Of a DNA stretch of 64,000 nucleotides, positions 1-10,488 are shown in pieces (the stretch's first letter is position 1; every line of letters begins with the position of its first letter). The stretch is from Streptomyces sp. V3I7. Its GTDB lineage: Bacteria > Actinomycetota > Actinomycetes > Streptomycetales > Streptomycetaceae. Location: NCBI RefSeq assembly GCF_030817495.1, contig NZ_JAUSZK010000001.1:868001-932000 (forward strand), read 5' to 3'. Below the pieces are notes generated by a model. That model was not told where the DNA came from. It ran no database searches and was given only the letters and a program-made list of their open reading frames with translations. Both the position numbers and the translations under genes were made by a program.

Positions 1-101
1 TCCCGTATCAGCCCGACATGACGCGCACCACACTCGGACATTACATCCAGGTATGCCGGAAATGACACCTGTTCACCTCGTCACGCCAACCATCCGAACC
101 G

Positions 102-728
102 TCAGGCGTCCCCGTACGCCTCTCCGCCCAGCTCGAACCTCGCCGTCCCCGCCGTCGCGTCCGCCAGCCATGCGCGGAAGGCGTCGACGTCCGCGTCCGG
201 GAGGCCGATCTCGAGGGTGACCGCCTCGCCGTAGCGGACGTCCCGCACGTCGCGTCCCGTGGCGTGCAGGTCGTTCTGGATCTTGCCCGCGCGCTGGTGG
301 TCGACGGTGACCGTGGCCAGCCGGAACCGGCGGCGGGTGAGCGTGCCGAGCGCGTCCAGGGCCTCGCCGACGGCTCCGCCGTACGCCCGGATGAGGCCGC
401 CGGCACCGAGCTTCACGCCGCCGTAGTAGCGGGTGACGACGGCGACGACGTACCGCATGTCGCGGCGCAGCAGCATCTGGAGCATCGGGACGCCGGCGGT
501 GCCGCCCGGTTCGCCGTCGTCGCTTGCCTTCTGGACCGACGCGTCGGCGCCGATGACGTAGGCCCAGCAGTTGTGCGTGGCGTCGGCGTGCTCCTTGCGG
601 ATCCGTGCGATGAAGTCCTGGGCCTCCTGCTCGGTGGCCGCGGGGGCGAGCGCGCACAGGAAGCGGGAGCGGTTGATCTCGGTCTCGTGCACGCCCGCGT
701 GGGCGACGGTGCGGTACTCGTCCTGCAT
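102..728 (-). CDS. YigZ/IMPACT family protein
   Basis: A 208-residue cytoplasmic protein of the YigZ (IMPACT) family. The N-terminal Impact domain (about residues 15-125) carries the family signatures DDGEPGGTAG and RYYGGVKLGAGGL. The C-terminal part (about 140-205) fits the DUF1949 ferredoxin-like domain usual in this family, and the length is typical. The biochemical role is not settled; eukaryotic IMPACT modulates Gcn2 signalling, and the bacterial members have no agreed substrate. It stands alone, convergent with nothing upstream in the window, and is divergent from the permease that starts at 903. The start ATG is the one giving the family's usual N-terminus. Family call is firm; function is open. 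Confidence 0.93.
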   Translation of the reverse strand: MQDEYRTVAHAGVHETEINRSRFLCALAPAATEQEAQDFIARIRKEHADATHNCWAYVIGADASVQKASDDGEPGGTAGVPMLQMLLRRDMRYVVAVVTRYYGGVKLGAGGLIRAYGGAVGEALDALGTLTRRRFRLATVTVDHQRAGKIQNDLHATGRDVRDVRYGEAVTLEIGLPDADVDAFRAWLADATAGTARFELGGEAYGDA

Positions 729-902
729 CAGGTCAGCCTAAGCGGACGTCAGCGGTCGCCCGGCGCCGAGGTACGGGTCACGATGTGGTGGACGTTCGCG
801 CCCACCGCGCCCGAGAAGGGCCGGTGGGGCCGTCGTACGACACGCTGCCGTCGTCCCCGAGGAGGCAGGACCGAATGACGGGCGCCCGGGCGGAGAGCAA
901 GC

Positions 903-2837
<1,935 letters not shown>

Positions 2838-2864
<27 letters not shown>

Positions 2865-2962
2865 GTGAGGCACGGGCAGGCGGCGGCCGTGGGTGCACGT
2901 GGGCTCAGTAAGGCACGGGCAGGCGGCGGCCGTGGGTGCACGTGGGCTCAGTAAGGCACGGG
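2838..2962. repeat. 43-bp tandem repeat, three copies
   Basis: Three head-to-tail copies with a 43-base period: 2838-2880, 2881-2923 and 2924-2962 (last copy incomplete). The unit begins CGGCGGCCGTGGGTGCACGT and differs by one or two bases between copies. The first copy includes the last codons and the TGA stop of the permease gene, so the duplication started from coding DNA and now forms its 3' flank. Confidence 0.95.
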
Positions 2963-2984
2963 ATAGGGGGCTGACGCCCGGGCG

Positions 2985-3527
2985 CTACTTCTTCCGTCCC
3001 CGTGGCACGGTGAGGGACGTCAGCAGCGCCGTGCCCGGGGCGAGCGCCGGCCAGTCGGGGCCGTGCCAGGCCAGGACGGCGATCGCGGAGGTCGGGAACT
3101 TGGTACGGACGGCGCCGAGCGCGTCGTCCAGGCTGTCCCCGGCCAGGGTCAGCACCAGGTCCTCCAGTCCGGGGTTGTGCCCGACGAGCAGCAGCGTCTC
3201 GACCTCCGGCGGCACCTCGTGGACGACGCCCAGCAGATCCCCTACGCCGGCCGCGTACAGCCGCTCGTCGAAGCGCACCGGCGGCGGGGTGCCCCACTGG
3301 GCGGCGGCCAGCTCCCAGGTCTGGCGGGCGCGGACGGCGGTGGAGCACAGGGCGAGGTCGGGCAGGGAGTCGGCCTCGGCGAGGGCCCGGCCGGCGGCGG
3401 GCGCGTCCCGGCGGCCGCGCCCGGCCAGGGGCCGCAGCGGATCGGCCACGCCTTCGGGCCGCGCGGACTTGGCGTGCCGCAGGACCACGAGCCGCCGCAG
3501 CGGGCCCGCTCCCGCGCGGGCGCTCAC
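2985..3527 (-). CDS. SixA-type histidine phosphatase
   Basis: A 180-residue cytoplasmic member of the histidine phosphatase (phosphoglycerate mutase-like) superfamily. The phosphate-acceptor histidine lies in VVLRHAKSARP near residue 18 and the second catalytic histidine in LLVGHNPGLEDL near residue 116. This arrangement matches SixA, which removes phosphate from phosphohistidine in E. coli phosphorelays; the actinobacterial substrate is unknown. It converges on the permease gene across the 43-bp repeat array. The start codon was chosen because it places the RHA motif at the usual distance from the N-terminus. Confidence 0.88.
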   Translation of the reverse strand: MSARAGAGPLRRLVVLRHAKSARPEGVADPLRPLAGRGRRDAPAAGRALAEADSLPDLALCSTAVRARQTWELAAAQWGTPPPVRFDERLYAAGVGDLLGVVHEVPPEVETLLLVGHNPGLEDLVLTLAGDSLDDALGAVRTKFPTSAIAVLAWHGPDWPALAPGTALLTSLTVPRGRKK

Positions 3528-3584
3528 GCGGGGCTCCCGGCACGGGCGGGCTCACCGGTTCGGATGGCGTGGAGTCGCTGCACG

Positions 3585-3898
3585 GGGCGAGCGTAGGCGG
3601 CCGGACGCCCCGGCACACAGACCCGTGCAGTTTTCCGTACGCCGTGGCGGCCCCGGCCGGGGAATGACGGCGCGGCGAAGCCGGTTGTGCGGCGGACGCA
3701 GTCACGCACGACAGCTCCCGCGGAGCCCCACAAGGCAGACGGGCGAGCGTAGGCGGACGGACACGCCCCGGGACACGGTCCCCGTGCCGTTTCCGGACCC
3801 GTTGCCGGCCCCGGCCGGGGGAATGACGGCGCGGCGAAGCCGGTTGTGCGGACGGCAGTCACGCACGACAGCTCCCGCGGAGCCCCAGGAGGCAGACG
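3585..3898. repeat. Direct duplication of about 157 bp
   Basis: Two adjacent imperfect copies, about 3585-3740 and 3741-3898. The second halves are nearly identical and share CGGCGCGGCGAAGCCGGTTG followed by ACGACAGCTCCCGCGGAGCC. The downstream copy ends in AGGAGGCAGACGGTG, which supplies the ribosome-binding site and GTG start of the CoA-binding protein gene. The upstream copy has ACAAGGCAGACGGGC at the same place and lacks a start. The gap between the phosphatase and the CoA-binding gene holds little else. Confidence 0.88.
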
Positions 3899-4315
3899 GT
3901 GTACGGCGACGAAGCGACGATCCGCAGGATCCTGACCGAGCTCGGTGACACCTGGGCGATCGTCGGACTGTCCTCGAACCGCGGGCGCGCGGCGTACGGC
4001 GTGGCCGGGGTGCTCCAGCGGTTCGGCAAGCGGATCGTGCCGGTGCACCCGAAGGCGGAGACGGTGCACGGCGAGCGCGGTTACGCCTCCCTCGCTCAGA
4101 TCCCCTTCGAGGTGAACGTCGTGGACGTCTTCGTCAACAGCGCGCTGGCCGGGCCGGTGGCCGACGAGGCCGTGGCGCGGAACGCGCGCGCCGTCTGGTT
4201 CCAGCTCGGGGTCGTCGACGAGCGCGCGTACGAGCGGACCCGGGCGTCGGGGCTGGAGATGGTGATGGACCGGTGCCCGGCGATCGAGATCCCGCGGCTG
4301 AGCCGGGTGCGCTGA
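3899..4315 (+). CDS. CoA-binding protein (YccU-like)
   Basis: A 138-residue single-domain Rossmann-fold protein of the CoA_binding_2 type. TWAIVGLSSNRGRAAYGVA near residues 18-36 is the nucleotide-binding loop region, and VDVFVNS near residue 80 and the tail DRCPAIEIPRL are typical of the family. Such proteins resemble the CoA-binding domain of succinyl-CoA synthetase but have no ligase domain; their role is unknown. The GTG start is backed by AGGAGG 7 bases upstream. pobA follows after a short gap. Confidence 0.92.
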   Translation: MYGDEATIRRILTELGDTWAIVGLSSNRGRAAYGVAGVLQRFGKRIVPVHPKAETVHGERGYASLAQIPFEVNVVDVFVNSALAGPVADEAVARNARAVWFQLGVVDERAYERTRASGLEMVMDRCPAIEIPRLSRVR

Positions 4316-4382
4316 GCACTTCGTCCGCAGCTCTCCGCAGCTCGGGAGCCACCTATTGACTGGACATCGTCATACTGTGGGA

Positions 4383-5597
4383 GTGACGCACCCCCTTTCT
4401 CCCCACCCCACCGAACACCGTCCCGTCGTCATCGTCGGCGCCGGTCCCGCCGGGCTGGCCGTCGGCAACATCCTGCGGGCCGCGGGAGTCGACTGCGTGG
4501 TCCTCGAAGCCGAGAGCAGACGGTTCATCGAGACCCGGCCGAGAGCCGGCATCATCGAGCAGTGGGCCGTGCGCGAGCTCGAGCGGCGCGGCCTGGCGGA
4601 CAACCTGCTGGAGCGCGCGGAGACGCACACCGAGTGCGAGTTCCGTTTCGACGGCGAGCGCTACCGGCTCTCCTACGGCGAGCTGACGGAGCTTCGGCAC
4701 TACGTCTATCCGCAGCCGCTGCTGGTGACGGACCTGGTGCGGGAGTACGCCGACGTGCGGGGCGGCGACATCCGCTTCGGCGTGCGGGACGTAGCGCTGC
4801 ACGACCTCGACACTCAGTGGCCGTCCGTGTCGTACGTGTGCCCCGGGACCGGGGAGCGCCGGGTGATCCGGTGCGATGCGGTCGCCGGCTGCGACGGGGC
4901 GCGCGGGGTGAGCCGGGACGCGCTGGAGCCGGGGCGGGCGCGGATCGCGCGGCACGACTACGGCATCGGCTGGCTGGCGCTGCTCGCCGAGGCGCCGCCG
5001 TCGTCCGACTGCGTGCTGTTCGGCGTCCATCCGCGCGGCTTCGCCGGGCACATGCCGCGCAGCCCCGAGGTCACCCGCTACTACCTCCAGTGCCCGCCCG
5101 GCGACGATCCGGAGAACTGGTCGGACGAGCGCGTGTGGGCCGAGCTGCGCGAGCGCCTCGGGGTCACGGAGGAACAGCCGCTGATCGAGGGTCGGTTGAT
5201 CGAGAAGCGCGTGCTGGACATGCACAACTACGTGGTCGAGCCGATGGTGTTCGGCCGGCTCTTCCTGGCGGGCGACGCGGCCCATCTCACCGCGCCCATC
5301 GCGGCGAAGGGCATGAACCTCGCGCTGCACGATGCCTTCCTGCTCGGCGACGCGCTCGTCGCGTACCTCACGCGGGGCGACGAGAGCGGGCTGGACGGCT
5401 ACTCGCGGGCGTGTCTGCGGCGGGTGTGGGACTACCAGGAGTTCTCGCAGTGGCTGTCCGACATCTACCACGGGGCCGCGTCAGGTGATCCGTTCCTCGC
5501 GGGCACCACGCTCGCCCGGCTGCGCCGGCTGTTCACCTCGCCGGCGGCCGCGTCGGCGTTCGCCGAGCAGTACCTCGGCTCGGCCGCCGGCTTCTGA
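4383..5597 (+). CDS. pobA: 4-hydroxybenzoate 3-monooxygenase
   Basis: FAD-dependent aromatic hydroxylase converting 4-hydroxybenzoate to protocatechuate with NADPH and oxygen, feeding the beta-ketoadipate pathway. VVIVGAGPAGLAVG near the N-terminus is the FAD dinucleotide fold, and LFLAGDAAHLTAPIAAKGMN near residue 290 is the second flavin-contacting motif. The region YVYPQPLLVTDL and the substrate-side segment RHDYGIGWLALLAEAPPS are PobA-like. Length (404) fits. The GTG at 4383 is preferred because TACTGT at 4373-4378 sits where a -10 element for a leaderless transcript would be; a TTG at 4356 with GGGAG upstream is the alternative. No regulator or ring-cleavage gene is adjacent. Confidence 0.92.
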   Translation: MTHPLSPHPTEHRPVVIVGAGPAGLAVGNILRAAGVDCVVLEAESRRFIETRPRAGIIEQWAVRELERRGLADNLLERAETHTECEFRFDGERYRLSYGELTELRHYVYPQPLLVTDLVREYADVRGGDIRFGVRDVALHDLDTQWPSVSYVCPGTGERRVIRCDAVAGCDGARGVSRDALEPGRARIARHDYGIGWLALLAEAPPSSDCVLFGVHPRGFAGHMPRSPEVTRYYLQCPPGDDPENWSDERVWAELRERLGVTEEQPLIEGRLIEKRVLDMHNYVVEPMVFGRLFLAGDAAHLTAPIAAKGMNLALHDAFLLGDALVAYLTRGDESGLDGYSRACLRRVWDYQEFSQWLSDIYHGAASGDPFLAGTTLARLRRLFTSPAAASAFAEQYLGSAAGF

Positions 5598-5610
5598 CGG
5601 ACGCCGTGTC

Positions 5611-6168
5611 TCAGGCGACGCCGAGGCCCTCCAGGACGACGGCGCCGGGCAGTTCGGTGAAGGCCTTGCCCGGCACGAGCAGCTTGCCGCGCCTGCGTCC
5701 GCTGCCGACCAGGACGTAGGGCAGCTCGACGACGGCCGCGTCGACGAACAGGGGCCAGGAGTCCGGCAGTCCGAGCGGGGTGATGCCGCCGTACTCCATG
5801 CCGGTCTCGCCCGTCGCCGTCTCCATCGAGGCGAACGAGGCCTTGCGGGCGCCGAGTTGACGGCGGACGGCGCCGTTGACGTCGACGCGGGTGGTGGACA
5901 GCGCGAGACACGCGGCCAGCCGGGTCTCCCCGGCCCGCTTGCCCGCCACGACCACGCAGTTGGCGGACCGGTCGAGCAGGTCCTGGCCGTAGTGCTCCAC
6001 GAAGACGGCGGTGTCGGCCCAGCGCGGATCGGTGTCGACGTACACGATCTGCTCGGCGGGGACGCTGCCGCGCCAGTGGCGGACGGCGTCGGCGACCGGG
6101 GCGATCAACTCGTCGACGCAGTCGGGAGCGGGGAGGGCGGTGTCGAAGTGGCCGAGGGGTGCGCGCAT
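5611..6168 (-). CDS. YbaK/EbsC family aminoacyl-tRNA deacylase-like protein
   Basis: A 185-residue cytoplasmic protein of the YbaK/ProX family, whose studied members hydrolyse mischarged aminoacyl-tRNAs in trans. The C-terminal two-thirds hold the fold, with KRAGETRLAACLALS near residue 80 and MEYGGITPLGLP near residue 120 as the recognisable family segments. It converges on pobA with only 13 bases between stops. Family call is good; which tRNA it edits is not predictable. Confidence 0.85.
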   Translation of the reverse strand: MRAPLGHFDTALPAPDCVDELIAPVADAVRHWRGSVPAEQIVYVDTDPRWADTAVFVEHYGQDLLDRSANCVVVAGKRAGETRLAACLALSTTRVDVNGAVRRQLGARKASFASMETATGETGMEYGGITPLGLPDSWPLFVDAAVVELPYVLVGSGRRRGKLLVPGKAFTELPGAVVLEGLGVA

Positions 6169-6199
6169 GGCCGCACGGTAACAGTGCGCCGGGGGCCGT

Positions 6200-6805
6200 T
6201 CAGCGCACCGGCGGGACGGACACGGTCATCACCATGTCCATCGGCACGTCGCCGCTGTTGCCGTACGTGTGCGGGGTGTTGGCCTCGAAGGAGGCGCTCG
6301 CGCCGGTCGGGACCTGGTACGCGACGCCGTCGACGGTGAGCGTCAGCTCCCCGGCCGTGACATGGACGAGCTCGACCGTGCCGGTGGGGTGCGGGTCGGA
6401 GGTGCTGCTCTCGCCGGGCATCAGGCGCCAGTCCCACATCTCCACCGGGCCGGGGGCCTCGGTGCCCGCGAGGAGCCGGTTGTAGCTGCCCGCGTCGGTG
6501 TGCCACAGCCGGACGGCCTGCTCGGCGGGGACGATACGGACCTGCGGGCCCTGTTCGTAGTCGAGCAGCGTGGTGATGCTGATGCCGAGCGCGTCGCCGA
6601 TCTTGACCACCGTGCCGATGCTCGGGTTGGTCCGGGCCTGCTCGATCTGGATGAGCATGCCGCGGCTGACGCCCGCGCGGGCGGCCAGCACGTCCAGGGT
6701 GAAGCCGCGCTCGTTTCGCCAGCGCTTGACGTTGCGCGCCAGTGACTGGGTCAGCAGGTCGAGGTCCGACACGTTGAGTCCATTATTCTGAATGAGGGAG
6801 TCCAT
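6200..6805 (-). CDS. XRE-family regulator with cupin sensor domain
   Basis: A 201-residue transcriptional regulator. A helix-turn-helix of the Cro/C1 type occupies about residues 22-76 (TLDVLAARAGVSRGML, then EQARTNPSIGTVVKIGDAL). A C-terminal cupin barrel follows (about 120-198), with HPTGTVELVHVTAGELTLTV and the second motif ANTPHTYGN. This layout is that of small-molecule-sensing repressors controlling a neighbouring transporter. It is divergent from the EamA exporter at 6866 with 60 bases between starts, so that exporter is the likely target and the gap probably holds the operator. Confidence 0.93.
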   Translation of the reverse strand: MDSLIQNNGLNVSDLDLLTQSLARNVKRWRNERGFTLDVLAARAGVSRGMLIQIEQARTNPSIGTVVKIGDALGISITTLLDYEQGPQVRIVPAEQAVRLWHTDAGSYNRLLAGTEAPGPVEMWDWRLMPGESSTSDPHPTGTVELVHVTAGELTLTVDGVAYQVPTGASASFEANTPHTYGNSGDVPMDMVMTVSVPPVR

Positions 6806-6810
6806 TGGGA

Positions 6811-6858
6811 TGTACTACGATGTGGTGCACCCGATCGTTCACCGAACTGTACTGCGAG
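6811..6858. promoter_or_regulatory. Candidate operator in XRE/EamA intergenic gap
   Basis: Two direct copies of TGTACTRCGA, at 6811-6820 (TGTACTACGA) and 6849-6858 (TGTACTGCGA), 38 bases apart start to start, lie between the divergent XRE-cupin and EamA genes. The position and the 9-of-10 match make them candidates for regulator binding. No consensus promoter pair was recognised with confidence. Confidence 0.4.
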
Positions 6859-6865
6859 GCAGCCC

Positions 6866-7726
6866 GTGACAGCACTCTTCGCCCTGGCCACCAGCCTGCT
6901 CTGGGGCCTGGCCGACTTCGGCGGCGGTCTGCTGACCCGGCGCACCCCGGCCCTGACGGTGGTGGTCGTCTCGCAGGCCATAGCCGCGGCCGTGCTCGGC
7001 GCGATCATGCTGGCGACGGGCGGGCTGAGCGAGGCGGGACCGCAGCTGTGGTTCGCGTTCGCGGCGGGCCTGGTCGGGCCGATCGCCCTGCTCTCCTTCT
7101 ACAAGGCGCTGGCCCTGGGCCCGATGGGCGTCGTCTCCCCGCTCGCCACGCTGAGCGTGGCCGTCCCGGTCGGCGTCGGCCTGTTCCTCGGCGAGCGCCC
7201 CGGTCTGCTCCAGGTCGCGGGGATCGCGGTCGCCGTCGGCGGAGTGGTCCTCGCGGGCGGACCGCAGCTGAAGGGGGCGCCGGTGCAGCGGCAGGCGATC
7301 CTGCTCACGCTGATCGCGGCCATGGGCTTCGGCACGGTGTTCGCTCTGATCGCCGAGGCCTCCAGCACGGTCACCGGACTCTTCCTCGCCCTGTTCGTGC
7401 AGCGGGTGACCAATGTGGCCGTGGGCGGCGCGGCGCTCTGCGCGGCGGTGCGGCGCGGCTCTTCCGCGCTCCCCGAGAGCGGCACCTTCCCCTGGGCCTC
7501 GCTCCCGGCCCTCGCCTTCGTCGGCCTCGCCGACGTCGCGGCCAACGGCACCTACTCGGTCGCCGCCCAGCACGGCCCGGTCACCGTGGCGGCGGTGCTC
7601 GCCTCGCTCTACCCGGTGGTGACCTCCCTCGCCGCCCGCGGCTTCCTGCGCGAGCGGCTCCGCGCCGTGCAGGCAGCAGGCGCCGGTCTCGCGCTGGTGG
7701 GAACGGTACTGCTGGCGACGGGCTGA
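6866..7726 (+). CDS. EamA/DMT family transporter
   Basis: A 286-residue integral membrane protein with ten hydrophobic segments forming two EamA repeats (about 1-135 and 148-286), the layout of the drug/metabolite transporter superfamily. Conserved features include the opening FALATSLLWGLADFGGG and the terminal LALVGTVLLATG. The GTG start lies just downstream of the putative operator and has only a weak ribosome-binding site (GAGG). The divergent XRE-cupin gene probably regulates it. Export of a small metabolite or amino acid is likely; the substrate is unknown. Confidence 0.9.
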   Translation: MTALFALATSLLWGLADFGGGLLTRRTPALTVVVVSQAIAAAVLGAIMLATGGLSEAGPQLWFAFAAGLVGPIALLSFYKALALGPMGVVSPLATLSVAVPVGVGLFLGERPGLLQVAGIAVAVGGVVLAGGPQLKGAPVQRQAILLTLIAAMGFGTVFALIAEASSTVTGLFLALFVQRVTNVAVGGAALCAAVRRGSSALPESGTFPWASLPALAFVGLADVAANGTYSVAAQHGPVTVAAVLASLYPVVTSLAARGFLRERLRAVQAAGAGLALVGTVLLATG

Positions 7727-8063
7727 ACCTCTCCGTCATTCCCGCGCTGCCCGCACGGCGGGTCAAGGGCGCGCCCCCGGCCCAGCCCCTGATCAGCCAC
7801 CGACGCGCGGAGAGAAACGGCCGCCGACACCTGTCACGCCCTCCCGGGACCGCCGACGGCGCCTCCCAGAACGGCGCGAACACGGACGCCGGCCTGCACC
7901 CTGGCCGGAACAGCACTGACGGCCAGGGGCTGACCGTCGGTCGCCCCGGGGCTGCCCGCGGCCCGGCGAGAACTGGCCACCGCGCCGCGCCCGCCCAGCC
8001 CCTGATCCCACCGGAGCCGGGAACGTTGCCTTCGACTGAGAGCGAGCCGGTTCCGGTTCCGGT
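7727..8063. other. Noncoding gap of about 340 bp
   Basis: No gene is supported here. Two related stretches containing GCCCAGCCCCTGATC occur near 7780 and 7995, and the 3' end carries three GGTTCC-like units just before the stop codon of the minus-strand acetyltransferase gene. No clear promoter, terminator or RNA structure was recognised. Confidence 0.6.
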
Positions 8064-8828
8064 TCAGCCCTCGGGCTCCAGTTCCGCGAGGCGCCCGGCG
8101 TCCTCCAGCTCCGCGAGCGCCCGCAGCTGTCCCGGTGTGACGTCGTCCGGGATCGGGACCGGAGCGGGGGTGCGCAGCGGGGGCTGCCAGCCCTCCTCGG
8201 GGGTCCAGCGGCGTACGACCCGGGCGGGGGCGCCCGCGACCACGGCGTGGTCGGGGACCGTGCCCCGGACCACGGCGCCGGCGGCCACGACCACGTTCCG
8301 GCCGATCCGCGCCCCCGGCAGGATCACCGCGCCCGTGCCGATCCAGCAGCCCGGACCGATCTCCACCGGCTCCATCCGCGGCCACTGCCTGCCGATGGGC
8401 TGGTGGGGGTCGTCGTACGAGTGGTTCGTGGACGTGACGTAGACGTACGGCCCGAAGTAGCAGTCGCGGCCGATGGTCACCGTCGTGTCGGCGATGACGT
8501 GGCTGCCGCGGCCGAGGACGACGCCGTCGCCGATGCGCAGGATCGGGTCGGGGCCCAGGTCGAGGTCGGGCATCAGACCTGCGGTCAGGGTGACCTGTTC
8601 GGCGATGATGCAGTAGGCGCCGAGGTGGATCCAGGGTTCGCCGAACACCGTGCCGAGCGGGAAGGCCAGCTTGGTGCCCTCGCCGATCGCCCCGAACCGA
8701 AAGCGTCCCGGCCGCTCGGCGGAGACGGTCCCCGCGCGCCGCGCCCAGGCCCAGCCGGCGTGCACGGCCCGCTGGGCGAGACGGCGCCGCCACGAGGCGA
8801 ACGAGAACGTGTTCTTGGGCTTGGGCAC
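8064..8828 (-). CDS. Left-handed beta-helix acyltransferase
   Basis: A 254-residue protein with hexapeptide repeats forming a left-handed beta-helix from about residue 45 to 210. IGRDCYFGPYVYVTSTNHSYDD (shown by residues around 115-135) carries the histidine typical of the maltose/nodulation O-acetyltransferase group, and GPGCWIGTGAVILPGARIG is a classic repeat run. It probably transfers an acetyl or similar group to a sugar. The GTG start gives the usual N-terminus; the same reading frame stays open further upstream through the antisense of the carbonic anhydrase gene, but those codons are not conserved-looking. The gene is divergent from the gamma-carbonic anhydrase-like gene. Confidence 0.83.
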   Translation of the reverse strand: MPKPKNTFSFASWRRRLAQRAVHAGWAWARRAGTVSAERPGRFRFGAIGEGTKLAFPLGTVFGEPWIHLGAYCIIAEQVTLTAGLMPDLDLGPDPILRIGDGVVLGRGSHVIADTTVTIGRDCYFGPYVYVTSTNHSYDDPHQPIGRQWPRMEPVEIGPGCWIGTGAVILPGARIGRNVVVAAGAVVRGTVPDHAVVAGAPARVVRRWTPEEGWQPPLRTPAPVPIPDDVTPGQLRALAELEDAGRLAELEPEG

Positions 8829-8937
8829 CCGCTCACCGTACTCAGCGCCCGCCGTACCGATGCCGCCGGACCGCTGTGATCTTCGCCCCACCCGGTGGCG
8901 TACGGTGCGGGGGTACGTCGGACACGAGGAGACGGTG

Positions 8938-9465
8938 ATGACGCGGCAGGCGCTGATCGTGGGCATAGGCGGCAGGGAACCCCGCATCGACGAGGAGGCG
9001 TTCGTGGCGCCGACGGCCTCCGTGATCGGCGACGTCACGCTGCTGCCGGGCGCCAGTGTCTGGTACGGCGCGGTCGTGCGCGGCGACGTCGAGCGGATCA
9101 CCGTCGGGGCGGGCTCCAACGTGCAGGACAACGTCACGCTCCACGCCGACCCCGGCTTCCCGGTCACGATCGGCGAGCGGGTCTCCGTCGGCCACAACGC
9201 GGTCGTGCACGGGGCGACGGTCGAGGACGACTGCCTGGTCGGGATGGGCGCGACCGTCCTCAACGGCGCGATGATCGGGGCCGGATCGCTGGTCGCCGCG
9301 CAGGCGCTGGTCCCGCAGGGGATGGTCGTACCGCCCGGGTCGCTGGTCGCGGGCGTGCCCGCGAAGGTGCGCCGTGAGCTGTCGGAGGAGGAACGGCAGG
9401 GCCTCACCCTGAACGGCACCATGTACGCGGAGCTGGCCAAGGCGCACCACGAGGTGCACCAGTAG
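8938..9465 (+). CDS. Gamma-carbonic anhydrase-like hexapeptide protein
   Basis: A 175-residue left-handed beta-helix protein of the gamma-carbonic anhydrase/PaaY/CaiE group. The three zinc-ligand histidines of the family are present at about H69 (VTLHAD), H86 (SVGHNA) and H91 (VVHG). RGDVERITVG is the conserved entry to the helix. The length is that of the compact cytoplasmic members, which bind metal but often lack measurable anhydrase activity. The ATG is preceded by GAGGAGA. The gene converges on the DedA gene. Confidence 0.9.
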   Translation: MTRQALIVGIGGREPRIDEEAFVAPTASVIGDVTLLPGASVWYGAVVRGDVERITVGAGSNVQDNVTLHADPGFPVTIGERVSVGHNAVVHGATVEDDCLVGMGATVLNGAMIGAGSLVAAQALVPQGMVVPPGSLVAGVPAKVRRELSEEERQGLTLNGTMYAELAKAHHEVHQ

Positions 9466-9498
9466 AGGGCCGTACGACGGTCCGTCCGGCGCCGGGGA

Positions 9499-10143
9499 TC
9501 AGTCCCCGGCGGCCACGGGCTCCGGCTCGCGTCGCTGCGATTCGGCCTTCTTCGCCCGGCGCTTGAGCATCAGCAGGGACCCGGCGCCGATGAGCACGGC
9601 CACGGCGAGGCCCAGCCAGGAGAAGCGCTTGAGCCAGCCCTCGGCGACGATGCCGACGTAGTAGATGACCGCCGTGGTGCCCCCGGCCCAGACGATGCCG
9701 CCGAGGACGTTGGCGATCAGGAACTTCCAGTACGGCATGTGCAGCACGCCGGCGAGCGGGCCGGCGAAGATGCGCAGCAGGGCGACGAAGCGGCCGAAGA
9801 ACACCGCCCACATGCCCCACTTCTCGAACGACCGCTCGGCGGTGGCGACATGGCCCTCATGGAAGTGCTTGGGGAACTTCGCGCCGAGCCACGCCAGCAG
9901 CGGCCGTCCGCCCTTGCGGCCGATGGCGTATCCGATGGAGTCGCCGACGACGGCACCGGCGGTCGCGCACGTGCCGAGGATCACAGGGTCGACGCCCGTG
10001 TTCTGCGAGGACAGCAGCGCCGCGGAGACCAGGACGATCTCCCCGGGCAGCGGGATGCCGAGGCTCTCCAGACCGATGACCAGGGCCACGACGGCGTAGA
10101 CGGCCACCGCGGGCACGGTGTCGAGCCATTCCTGGACGTGCAA
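9499..10143 (-). CDS. DedA family membrane protein
   Basis: A 214-residue integral membrane protein of the DedA family, implicated in undecaprenyl-phosphate and phospholipid translocation. Typical segments are ESLGIPLPGEIVLV near residue 25, then GDSIGYAIGRKGG, and FFGRFVALLRIFAGPLAG near residue 120. Four to five hydrophobic helices are visible and the tail is basic. The TTG start was chosen because GGGGAGG lies 8 bases upstream; a longer in-frame extension exists but runs into low-complexity repeats. Confidence 0.9.
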   Translation of the reverse strand: MHVQEWLDTVPAVAVYAVVALVIGLESLGIPLPGEIVLVSAALLSSQNTGVDPVILGTCATAGAVVGDSIGYAIGRKGGRPLLAWLGAKFPKHFHEGHVATAERSFEKWGMWAVFFGRFVALLRIFAGPLAGVLHMPYWKFLIANVLGGIVWAGGTTAVIYYVGIVAEGWLKRFSWLGLAVAVLIGAGSLLMLKRRAKKAESQRREPEPVAAGD

Positions 10144-10301
10144 CGCCGGTTCCTCCCCTGCTCGTGTCCCAGAGTTCCGAGGCATCGCCCGACGGGCGCG
10201 CTCGTAGGGAAGGCTACCTGCTGACCGGCGAAGCGCGCCGCGCCCGCACCCCGGCTGATCAGCCGGTAGGACCGGTCCCGCGGGTGCCCTGGTGCCCCCC
10301 G

Positions 10302-10408
10302 GCCGCCCCGTGGCCCGGTCCCCCAGCCGCCCCGTGGCCCGGTGGTCCGGCGGCCCGGTGCCTCGGCCGCCCCGTGGCCCGGTGGCACCGGTCGCCCTGT
10401 GGCCCAGT
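10302..10408. repeat. Dispersed 18-bp direct repeats
   Basis: The 345-base gap between the DedA gene and the next membrane protein gene contains three exact copies of GCCGCCCCGTGGCCCGGT at 10302, 10326 and 10366, and a degenerate fourth near 10391, within a wholly C/G-rich low-complexity tract. No gene or promoter was identified in 10144-10488 apart from this. Confidence 0.85.
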
Positions 10409-10488
10409 AGCCCGCTGCCCCGTGCCCGTGTCGCCGCCGGGTCCGCTGTGCCAGGCTGGCGGCCGACGCGTGGAAGGGGGGCGCCGGG

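Noticed and set aside
729..902. Riboswitch (c-di-AMP/ydaO type) upstream of the APC permease
   Set aside because: Some permease genes have such leaders, but no conserved core could be identified in this 174-base gap.
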